Source of the DNA: JBEISR01 sp044337705
GTDB lineage: Bacteria > Planctomycetota > Planctomycetia > Pirellulales > Pirellulaceae
Reading direction: 5' to 3'
Assembly (NCBI GenBank): GCA_044337705.1
Contig: JBIINB010000091.1
Location: 1-18,264 of the forward strand
Length of the DNA: 18,264 bases
Shown here: piece by piece, positions 7,880-15,085 of the stretch
Layout of the letters: every line of letters starts with the position of its first letter
Numbering within the stretch: the stretch's first letter is position 1
Notes under the pieces: model-generated
Told to the model about the DNA's origin: nothing
Databases searched by the model: none
Seen by the model: only the letters and a program-made list of their open reading frames with translations
Translations under genes and position numbers: made by a program

Positions 7880-8110
7880 GTGCGCCGGCATAACCTGCAG
7901 ACACCAGACAAATTGCGTACATTGGTGAGACTTTACAGGCAACCGGGCCACAAACTTCGGGTTTCTATCGAGTCTCTGGCTGACGAAAGGCAACATGTTT
8001 GCCCCCGAGCCAGAGTTGCTCCATAGCACACCAGTGCGTTGCAGGACCGGCGGCCGTCGTTGCGAGAAAACGCATCGATCCAAAATCCAAGCGATGCAGA
8101 GGCGCCCACG
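7880..8110 (+). other. Leader/promoter region of the giant surface protein gene
   Basis: This is noncoding DNA between the porin terminator and the ATG at 8111. It must contain the promoter of the downstream gene, but no convincing -35/-10 pair was found. It contains the structured element annotated at 7974-8015 and a small AAAC-TTCGG-GTTT hairpin near 7952-7964. Confidence 0.4.
7974..8015 (+). other. Potential two-part stem-loop in the leader of the surface protein gene
   Basis: CTCTGGCT (7974-7981) pairs with AGCCAGAG (8008-8015). Inside, GGCAA (7989-7993) pairs with TTGCC (7999-8003) around a five-base loop. The two stems are separated by an internal loop of 7 and 4 bases. It lies about 95 bases before the start codon. 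It matches no riboswitch class I can name. Confidence 0.3.
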
Positions 8111-11100
8111 ATGTCATCCTTCCTGTCTCGGTTGCTGCAACGAACTTTTCGCCCTCGAGCCGAGCGTCAGCAGGCTGAAGCGCGACGCCGCCTGCGGATG
8201 GAACTGCTGGAAGGCCGCCAGATGATGGCGGGCGACCTTGGGGTAATCAACGGGACGGTCTACACCGACCTGACCGACAACGGCATCGATGCAGCCGATC
8301 CAAGACTTTCGGGAGTCCAGTTGACGCTGTTCCGCGACGGGGGCAACGGCACATTTGACAACGGCGGAGCTGATGATACTCAGATCGGTGTGCAGACGAC
8401 CAATCAGCAGGGCTTCTATAATTTCAGCGGGCTGACGGCCGGCACCTACTTCGTCCGCCAGTCGGCTGCCTCCGGCCTGATCCAGCGACCAGGTCAAACA
8501 GTCCAGCAGGTGATCATCACCCCGGCCCAGGCCGACGGCAGCATTGGTGTACTGCTCGACTCATTCAATGAAGGCCAGCAGATCGCCACCGCGAAGGTAG
8601 GCGGACCGACTCCCGTCAGCAACTTTCTTGCCGTTGCAGGAATTGCCGGGGGAGAACGTGACATCTTCGCGGATGCCACTGGAGGAATCACCGGAGATAA
8701 GGTAGAGATCCGCGTCGACAACGAGAATGTCGCCGACCTTCTTGCCTTCTCCTCCGATGCGGGAACCACTGGCGTGCGGTCGGTGGTCTGGGACGGCGCT
8801 GACGGCAACGCAGTCGCCATCGACTCAACGACTGGTCTTGGCGGAATCGACCTGACGGCCAACGGCGCTACCGGTTTTCGCATGAAGATCGGCACCGACA
8901 TCGCTTCGAATGTCATCCTTCGCGTGTTCAGCGGACCCAACAACGCATCGATTGCGACGGTAGCCATGCCGGTCACTCCCGGCGGACTGGCCACTGGAAC
9001 TCTTTTTATTCCCTTTTCCAGCTTCACCAATCTGAACGGATCGGGAGCCAGCTTCACCAGCGTGCGAGCGATCCAGATGGAATTCGATGGCGCGGCAGCA
9101 GCCGATGGACAGGTTGACTTCATCGAAACGGCCGGGTCGACCGCCCAGGTCGTCAACTTTGCCAACCTCCAGCCCCTATCGCTGGGAGGCACCGTGTGGC
9201 GCGACACCAACAATAACGGGTTGCTGGACAGTGGAGAAAACGGCATCGGCAACGTCACGCTGCAGCTCTATTCCGACACCAACAACAACGGCACCATCCA
9301 GATCGGCACCGATACGCTGATCGGAACGACCAACAGCGGCAATAACGGTGTCTATCAGTTTGCCAATCTGTTTCCCGGCACCTATCTGGTGCTGATCCCG
9401 ATCTCCCAGCTTGGCACCGGTCAGCCTCTTGCAGGGCTGAATCCCAGCAGCGTGGTGGCCAATCCAGAGAACAACATCGATGGAGACAACAACGGTGCGT
9501 TGATCGCCGGAGTCGGTGTGGCGACCACTGCCATCGTGCTGGCTGCGGGAGCTGAATCGACCACCGATGGCGACACCAACCCCAACACGAATTTGACTGT
9601 CGACTTCGGTTTCGTGGAACCACAGAATACTTCGGTCGACTTGGCAATCACCAAGTCGTCCAATCTCAACCCTGCCATTGCAGGCCAGAACCTGACCTAC
9701 ACCCTCAATGTCGTCAACAATGGTCCCGGAACTGCCTCCGGAATCCGCGTCATCGACAATCTTCCCGATGGCTTTTCGGTGATCAATGTCAGCACCACCA
9801 GCGGCTCCCAGGTGACTGGTAGCCCACTGGGTGACGTGGTAGTCGACATTCCCTCTCTGGTCAGCGGCCAGTCGGCGATCGTGACCATCGTAGTCGCCGT
9901 CCCCAGCAGCTACTCGATCTCGCTGGTCAACGAGGCGTCTGTCGGGCTGATCAACGGCAGCGGGTTCATCGATACGAATCTGAGCAACAATACAACGACA
10001 CTGACGACTCCTCTGGAGCGGCGGATCGATTTGGCCGTCACCAAGACGGGAACTCCCAATCCACTGTCACTGGGGCAGACGCTGACCTACACCGTCAACT
10101 TCGTCAATGATGGCCCTTCGGATGCCACTCAGGTCCGCATTGCCGACAACATCCCCGACGGGCTGAAGTTCACCACCATTACGGGAACGATCGACGGCGT
10201 TGCGATCCCTTCCAGTGCCTTCACGATCCCGGCGACGGCCCAGGACGACAATGCCGCCAACAATGATGACATCCTGATCCAGATCGGTAACCTCACGCGA
10301 GGCACAACCGGTTCGATCACTCTTGCTGCAGTCATCCTGCCGGGGATTCAAAGCAGCATCAGCAATGTAGCCACCATCAGCACGACAGCGACCGGTCTGA
10401 TCGAAGCGAACGCCAACAACAACCAGGCGACCGCAACAACCACCGTCAACGCCTCGGCCAACTTTGCGATCACGAAAGTCGGTAGCCCGTCGGCCGTCAA
10501 CGCCGGTGGCAACCTGGTCTATACGATCGATGTCACCAACAACGGCCCCGCCGATGCGACCAACGTCGTCATCGCCGATAACATCCCGGATGGTATCCAG
10601 GTTCTGTCCTCCAATGTTGTCGTCACCTTCGGCGGTTCCTCAACCCCCGTTGTGGTCGTTCCGCCATCGGCCAGCGATACCGTCGGCAGCAATCCGGATA
10701 ACATCACCATCTCCATCCCATCGATGGTGCGCAACACCGGTGGCACCACCAATCCCACACCCGGCTCCACCGCTCGTGTCGTGATCACCGCTCGGGTCCT
10801 TCCGGAAACCCGCGGCTCGCTGGTCAATCAAGCCAGTGTCGCGGCGACCGAAGCCCAAAGCTCCGTCAGCAGCTCGGCGACCACCACCGTCAACAATCAG
10901 GTCGACCTTGCGATCACCAAGATCGACCTGACCGATCCCGTCGTCACTGGCAGCACGCTCAGCTACACACTGACCGTCACCAATGTAGGCAGCTCCACCG
11001 CCAACAATGTCCGCATCACCGACCTCCTCCCCAACCAACTGGCTTTCGTATCGGGATCGACCTCCACGGGTGGCTCGGTTACCAACATCAATGGCACCCT

Positions 11101-11671
11101 CACCGCCAACCTCGGCAACTTGCAACCTGGCGGATCGGCCACGGTGACGGTCAACACCACGGTGCAGTCGACAACGCCCGGCGTGATCACCAATACGGCA
11201 ACCGTCGCAGCCGATGAAGTCGACTCCAACACCAGCAACAACAGCGCGACGGCAACCACCACTCTGGAAAGCCTTCGAATCATCTCCGGCAAGGTTTTTC
11301 TCGACCAGAACTATTCCCGAACGCTGGACGGAGGCGATCCTGGAATCCCCAGCGTCGGACTGACACTTTTCCGGCTGGATGGTGGCAACCGCACCCAAGT
11401 GGCTCAGACCTCCTCGGATTCCGCAGGCAACTACCAGTTCGGCGGGCTGACTCGGGGAGCCTACGAGATCGAGCAGAATGCATCGAATCGAACGTTCCAG
11501 GGAAGCCCGATCGTCGATGGGACGCAGGACCTTCCCGGCTTCGGTGGCTCACTGATCGCCAACAACCGCATTCGCGTCGACATCACCTCGGCTGACTCGC
11601 CGAACAACAATTTCCTCTGGTACCAAGTCAGCTGGTACCTCTGCGGTGACGATGCCCCAGCCTTTGTTTGA
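8111..11671 (+). CDS. Giant SdrD_B/DUF11 repeat surface protein with LEPR-XLL-like N-terminus (1186 aa)
   Basis: Predicted exported surface or matrix protein. Residues 1-41 form a basic leader ending LLEGRQMMAG, matching the LEPR-XLL-type motif found at the start of large planctomycete extracellular proteins. In order: SdrD_B-like domain (about 44-130); an unnamed beta-rich domain (about 145-355); second SdrD_B-like domain (about 356-505) with DTNNNGLLDSGENG; four DUF11 repeats starting near 506, 637, 781 and 929, each opening with (V/I/A)(D/N)(L/F)A(I/V)TK and containing an N-x-G-P/S motif; and a third SdrD_B-like domain (about 1053-1186) with KVFLDQNYSRTLDGGDPG. The Asp/Asn loops suggest calcium-stabilised beta folds, as in adhesins. 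No LPXTG, dockerin or obvious anchor is seen; it ends WYLCGDDAPAFV. The start at 8111 has AGAGG eight bases upstream; the longer reading from 8039 adds a non-leader sequence. Its ligand is unknown. Confidence 0.88.
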   Translation: MSSFLSRLLQRTFRPRAERQQAEARRRLRMELLEGRQMMAGDLGVINGTVYTDLTDNGIDAADPRLSGVQLTLFRDGGNGTFDNGGADDTQIGVQTTNQQGFYNFSGLTAGTYFVRQSAASGLIQRPGQTVQQVIITPAQADGSIGVLLDSFNEGQQIATAKVGGPTPVSNFLAVAGIAGGERDIFADATGGITGDKVEIRVDNENVADLLAFSSDAGTTGVRSVVWDGADGNAVAIDSTTGLGGIDLTANGATGFRMKIGTDIASNVILRVFSGPNNASIATVAMPVTPGGLATGTLFIPFSSFTNLNGSGASFTSVRAIQMEFDGAAAADGQVDFIETAGSTAQVVNFANLQPLSLGGTVWRDTNNNGLLDSGENGIGNVTLQLYSDTNNNGTIQIGTDTLIGTTNSGNNGVYQFANLFPGTYLVLIPISQLGTGQPLAGLNPSSVVANPENNIDGDNNGALIAGVGVATTAIVLAAGAESTTDGDTNPNTNLTVDFGFVEPQNTSVDLAITKSSNLNPAIAGQNLTYTLNVVNNGPGTASGIRVIDNLPDGFSVINVSTTSGSQVTGSPLGDVVVDIPSLVSGQSAIVTIVVAVPSSYSISLVNEASVGLINGSGFIDTNLSNNTTTLTTPLERRIDLAVTKTGTPNPLSLGQTLTYTVNFVNDGPSDATQVRIADNIPDGLKFTTITGTIDGVAIPSSAFTIPATAQDDNAANNDDILIQIGNLTRGTTGSITLAAVILPGIQSSISNVATISTTATGLIEANANNNQATATTTVNASANFAITKVGSPSAVNAGGNLVYTIDVTNNGPADATNVVIADNIPDGIQVLSSNVVVTFGGSSTPVVVVPPSASDTVGSNPDNITISIPSMVRNTGGTTNPTPGSTARVVITARVLPETRGSLVNQASVAATEAQSSVSSSATTTVNNQVDLAITKIDLTDPVVTGSTLSYTLTVTNVGSSTANNVRITDLLPNQLAFVSGSTSTGGSVTNINGTLTANLGNLQPGGSATVTVNTTVQSTTPGVITNTATVAADEVDSNTSNNSATATTTLESLRIISGKVFLDQNYSRTLDGGDPGIPSVGLTLFRLDGGNRTQVAQTSSDSAGNYQFGGLTRGAYEIEQNASNRTFQGSPIVDGTQDLPGFGGSLIANNRIRVDITSADSPNNNFLWYQVSWYLCGDDAPAFV

Positions 11672-11705
11672 TCGGTCCTGATCTTCCCAAAGGTTTCGTC
11701 TCCTC

Positions 11706-11736
11706 AAAAAGGCAGCGCTTCGGTGCTGCCTTTTTT
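11706..11736. terminator. Bidirectional terminator between convergent genes
   Basis: GGCAGCGC (11711-11718) pairs with GGTGCTGCC (to 11730, one G-T pair) around a TTCG tetraloop. Five A precede it and six T follow, so a U-tract is produced on both strands. It lies 35 bases after the surface protein stop and about 70 bases beyond the methyltransferase stop. Confidence 0.88.
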
Positions 11737-11801
11737 GTTGGTTCCCTGAGCGACAGAACGCTCGATCCATGGAGGTCGGATCGCAAACGCTTCCTCCAGG
11801 A

Positions 11802-12749
11802 TCAAGTCGGCTCATCCAACCTGAGCATTGGGCTCTTGGGAGTTTGGAATCTTCTTTTTGGACCAGCCGTTCGGTTCGTTGGATTATCGCCTTGGGTATT
11901 GGGCGCACTGATACGAGGATCAGGTGCCCCTGCCAACGCATCGCCCGGCCTTGTCCCTTTCAGCCGCTCATTGCCCTGCCGCGCATAGTCCTCCGACAGT
12001 TCGAACCCGATCGGCTCTCTGCCAAGTTTCCGAGCCACCACCAGCGTAGAACCACTGCCACCGAAGGGGTCCAGTACTACCTCTCCCGGCTTGCTGGAAA
12101 CCAGAATGATTCTCGCCAAAAGCTGTTCGGGCATCTGGCATCCATGAAAACCAGCTCGCTCCTTAAATGTCCCGGCGACTCGTGAAAAAAACCAGGTATC
12201 TTCTTCGGGCGAAAACGACTCCGGGATGTCCTGAGGCCTCAGGATCCATGTGTCGTCCGGGACTCTCCCCGCCGCATTGGCTCGCTTGTCGGCATAAACC
12301 AACTGCCTCGCCGATGGAACACGTATAGCACTATCGTCGAAGGTGAATCGTTGAGGATCCTTGACGAAATGAAACAGATGCGCGTGCGATCGTGTGAACT
12401 TCTTCTTGCAGTGAACGCCAAAGGTGTAATACCAGATCACCCAGCTGCGGCAGTGAAACCCCAGCTTCTGCGATTCAATCTTCAGCTCCGCGGCGTACTC
12501 ATCTCCGATTGCCAGCCAAAAGGCTCCTGTCGGTTTCAGGACCCGGTGCACCTGGCCGATCCATCGCCGACTCCACTCCAGGTAGGCTTCCTGCTCTTTT
12601 TTGTCGTCGTAGACGTCGTAGCGATAACCGATATTGAAAGGAGGGTCGGCAAATGCCAGGTCAATCTGTCCCTCTGGAAGCGAGTTCATCCCTTCGACGC
12701 AATCCCCCTGATGAATCACCCCTACCGGCAAATCGATCCGATTGGTCAT
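11802..12749 (-). CDS. Orphan beta-class DNA methyltransferase, probably N6-adenine (315 aa)
   Basis: S-adenosylmethionine-dependent DNA amino-methyltransferase. The catalytic motif IV, DPPFN, is at residues 35-39 and the AdoMet-binding motif I, DPFGGSGST, at 227-235, followed by GFELSEDY at 248-255. Motif IV before motif I, with the recognition region between, defines the beta class (as in CcrM and M.RsrI). DPPF-type motifs usually belong to adenine-N6 enzymes, but N4-cytosine cannot be excluded. The region around 104-128, with WYYTFGVHCKKKFTRSHAHL, is basic and may contact DNA. The last 50 residues are Pro/Arg/Asn-rich and probably disordered. The ATG at 12749 is seven bases after AGGGG. 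No restriction endonuclease gene is adjacent, so it is likely a solitary, regulatory methylase, or the remnant of a restriction system. It is divergent from the DUF1080 gene. Confidence 0.92.
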   Translation of the reverse strand: MTNRIDLPVGVIHQGDCVEGMNSLPEGQIDLAFADPPFNIGYRYDVYDDKKEQEAYLEWSRRWIGQVHRVLKPTGAFWLAIGDEYAAELKIESQKLGFHCRSWVIWYYTFGVHCKKKFTRSHAHLFHFVKDPQRFTFDDSAIRVPSARQLVYADKRANAAGRVPDDTWILRPQDIPESFSPEEDTWFFSRVAGTFKERAGFHGCQMPEQLLARIILVSSKPGEVVLDPFGGSGSTLVVARKLGREPIGFELSEDYARQGNERLKGTRPGDALAGAPDPRISAPNTQGDNPTNRTAGPKRRFQTPKSPMLRLDEPT

Positions 12750-12777
12750 CGAACGACCCCTGATTCAAAAGCAAATC

Positions 12778-12825
12778 CTTCCTCGCGCCGCCGTGGGAAA
12801 TCAGCCACAGCGCCGCGCGAGGAAG
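12778..12825. promoter_or_regulatory. Large hairpin between divergent methyltransferase and DUF1080 genes
   Basis: CTTCCTCGCGC (12778-12788) is the exact complement of GCGCGAGGAAG (12815-12825). Inside, GTGG (12793-12796) pairs with CCAC (12805-12808). It starts 29 bases upstream of the methyltransferase ATG and ends 86 bases before the DUF1080 ATG. No T-run follows on either strand, so it is not an ordinary terminator. It could be an operator, a leader structure or a mobile palindrome. Confidence 0.55.
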
Positions 12826-12911
12826 TAACTCATGATACCATGCATCGGAAAGAGCATTTGTGCGACCTACTCATTGCATCTTGAACCCTGCAAGCCTCAG
12901 GAGCCTTTGCC

Positions 12912-13727
12912 ATGGACCCTGTTTCTCGCCGACGTTGGATGGGAATCGCCTGCGGAATCGCTGCCACGGCGACCCGTCCAATCTGGTCCCAGGATTCCAC
13001 GACCGAAACCAAAGCAACCGACTGGATCCAACTGTTCAACGGGAAAGATCTCTCCGGTTGGACCCCGAAGATTCGATACCTCCCCTTGGGAGATGATCCC
13101 AGACGGACCTTCCGTGTGGAGGACGGACTTCTGCGCGTCGTCTACGAAGGGTACGACAAGTTCGATGAGACGTTTGGACATCTTTTCTACAAAGATTCAT
13201 TCTCCCATTACCGACTGCGCGCGGAGTACCGATTTGTCGGCCAGCAGGTTCCTGGAGGCCCCGGCTGGGCAATCCGCAACAGTGGCCTGATGCTGCATGG
13301 GGAACAGCCGCAGACGATGACGAAGGATCAGGATTTCCCTGCTTCGATCGAGGTGCAGTTGCTGGGAGGGGACGGCAAGAACGCTCGTACTACGGCCAAT
13401 CTCTGCACCCCCGGAACCCATGTGGAAATGGATGGCAAGCTGGTGACCCGCCACTGCACCAGCTCCAACTCTCCCACCTTCCACGGTGAAGGCTGGGTGA
13501 CAGTCGAGATCGAAGTGCGCGGCAACGAGTCGATTCGTCACTGGATCGATGGCAAACTGGTCTTGGAGTATCAGCGTCCCCAACTGGATCCCGGTGATCC
13601 TCACGCCAAACAGTTGGCCGATCAAGCTGGCACGGTCCAACTGACTGGCGGCACGATCTCGGTGCAATCCGAAAGCCACCCGGTCGATTTCCGCAAGATC
13701 GAACTGCTGCCGCTTTTTGCTGGCTAG
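12912..13727 (+). CDS. DUF1080 (3-keto-disaccharide hydrolase-like) exported protein (271 aa)
   Basis: Member of the DUF1080 family, which is expanded in planctomycetes and related phyla. Some members hydrolyse 3-keto-glycosides; the substrate here is unknown. The N-terminus, SRRRWMGIACGIAATA, looks like a twin-arginine (Tat) signal, so the protein is probably exported folded. The domain spans about residues 38-268, with the family opening WIQLFNGKDLSGW at 38-50, the NSGLMLHGE segment typical of this laminin-G-like fold, the strand PASIEVQLLGG, and a family-like C-terminal strand HPVDFRKIELLPL. The length matches a single-domain member. The ATG at 12912 has AGGAG eight bases upstream. Its stop codon shares a CTAG palindrome with the convergent glycosyltransferase gene. 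Confidence 0.88.
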   Translation: MDPVSRRRWMGIACGIAATATRPIWSQDSTTETKATDWIQLFNGKDLSGWTPKIRYLPLGDDPRRTFRVEDGLLRVVYEGYDKFDETFGHLFYKDSFSHYRLRAEYRFVGQQVPGGPGWAIRNSGLMLHGEQPQTMTKDQDFPASIEVQLLGGDGKNARTTANLCTPGTHVEMDGKLVTRHCTSSNSPTFHGEGWVTVEIEVRGNESIRHWIDGKLVLEYQRPQLDPGDPHAKQLADQAGTVQLTGGTISVQSESHPVDFRKIELLPLFAG

Positions 13728-15031
13728 GCGATCCCCTTCCGGTCTCCATCCACCAGCAGAAATTCCGCAGCGCGGCGAAGGTGAATGGAATACCGCAGCG
13801 ACCTTTCACTCACCATCGGATCGTCGGACATCTGGCTCGCCAATTCCAGCGCCCGGGGCCGGCAGGCATCCCTCTCCCACTTTCCGATCGCATCGACCAG
13901 TCGATCCACAGTCGCCTTGCGTCTAGGAAGCCAGTTGCCGCATCCCAGAGATTCCACCCGAATTCCATTGTCGAACTGATCGAAGGCCATCGCTACGATG
14001 GTTTGAGGAGTCCCGGTGGCAAACGCCTGGCTGGTGGTTCCAACCCCTCCATGATGCACCAGTCCTTCACACCGTGGCAGCAGCCAGGAAAGAGGTAAAT
14101 AGGTCGATGCAGCGACATGGTCTGGCAGCTTTGCAGGAAGATTAGCTTTCGGATTGCTCGATAGAAGCAACGCAGGACGACCCAATCGCCGCGCCGCTTC
14201 GATCGCCATCCGAAAGTACTCGCTGGCCTGTTCGTTGGCGCTTCCGGGAGCGAACACGATAGGTCGCCTGGGAGCTGCTGCCAACCAGCCCTCCAGCCGT
14301 AGCTTTTCTGAGCTATCTTCCGCTGGATGATCATCCAGCAGTGGAAAGCCGAACAGAGGCAACGGATCGATCGTCTGTAAAACAGGTGGTGCGAACCAGT
14401 AGGGGAACAATCCGATCGCTCCATCGGGACTGCGCCACCATGACCCCAGCACACTTCGCGCGGGCGGTAGACCGAGCTCCTGCCTCAGTGGACGCATCGC
14501 GCGATTGGCGATGCGATCAACAACGCGATCTGCCATGCGAAAGACAACGGGGCGCATCCATTTCGGTCCCCAACCCTCCCAGCCCCGAGCTGTCCATCGC
14601 GATGGATGTTCGATCGATCGCAGCAGCGAAGGAGCCAGCAGTACGGAGATCATCCGGGTATTTGGATGAACTTCGCGGTAGGTGCGCCCGGCAAAATCGA
14701 GAAAGTGGGAGACCAGCATGGTGCGACCCGGAACCACCTGCTGCTCCAGCCATCGATAATGAGGCATCAGCGACCGGGAAAAATCGCCTCCAAAAATCTG
14801 CCGGATCCCCCGCCGCGGGTGCCACAGATCCGGATTCTGAAGCAGCCTCTGGAATTCCTCCTCGCTGATCAGCGGATGAGTCGTCAGACCAACAGCGCTG
14901 GCCAGTTTCAAATACCGCTCAGCCGCCGCGAACACCACCTCCTTGCCGGCTCGACGCAACTCCATCGCCAGCCCTAGCATGGGGTGGACATCCCCAAGCG
15001 ATCCGGGGGCCGTCACGATTACATCGGCCAT
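13724..15031 (-). CDS. GT1-type glycosyltransferase (UGT/MGT-like, 435 aa)
   Basis: Cytoplasmic nucleotide-sugar glycosyltransferase of the GT1/sterol-glucosyltransferase-like group. The N-terminal acceptor domain opens APGSLGDVHPMLGLAMELRR, with the family's G-S-x-G-D-x-x-P motif. The C-terminal donor domain contains VFAPGSANEQ and the donor signature HHGGVGTTSQAFATGTP, with H326-H327 and D351-Q352, the residues expected to bind the diphosphate and sugar. The acceptor may be a lipid, carotenoid or other small hydrophobic molecule; it cannot be read from the sequence. The ATG at 15031 follows AAAGGAG by seven bases. It lies 54 bases after the propeller gene on the same strand, so co-transcription is possible. 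Its 3' end meets the DUF1080 gene in a four-base overlap. Confidence 0.88.
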   Translation of the reverse strand: MADVIVTAPGSLGDVHPMLGLAMELRRAGKEVVFAAAERYLKLASAVGLTTHPLISEEEFQRLLQNPDLWHPRRGIRQIFGGDFSRSLMPHYRWLEQQVVPGRTMLVSHFLDFAGRTYREVHPNTRMISVLLAPSLLRSIEHPSRWTARGWEGWGPKWMRPVVFRMADRVVDRIANRAMRPLRQELGLPPARSVLGSWWRSPDGAIGLFPYWFAPPVLQTIDPLPLFGFPLLDDHPAEDSSEKLRLEGWLAAAPRRPIVFAPGSANEQASEYFRMAIEAARRLGRPALLLSSNPKANLPAKLPDHVAASTYLPLSWLLPRCEGLVHHGGVGTTSQAFATGTPQTIVAMAFDQFDNGIRVESLGCGNWLPRRKATVDRLVDAIGKWERDACRPRALELASQMSDDPMVSERSLRYSIHLRRAAEFLLVDGDRKGIA

Positions 15032-15085
15032 CCCACGCTCCTTTGCGTCCGCTAGCCACTAGCAATGCCAAACCGCTTGTGACCG

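Noticed and set aside
7930..8015. c-di-GMP (GEMM) riboswitch suggested by ACAGGCAACC
   Set aside because: Only a short resemblance to the GEMM core; the remaining conserved segments and tetraloop receptor are not found.
9629..11270. Periodic signal in the surface protein gene as a CRISPR or DNA repeat array
   Set aside because: The period is about 370-450 bases and is visible mainly at protein level. It is the DUF11 domain array.
8494..11398. Long minus-strand ORFs (for example 8494-9258 and 10640-11398) opposite the surface protein gene
   Set aside because: They are antisense shadows of a Thr/Asn/Gly/Val-rich repeat protein and are composed of low-complexity Gly/Asp/Arg or Pro/Ser/Thr without domains.
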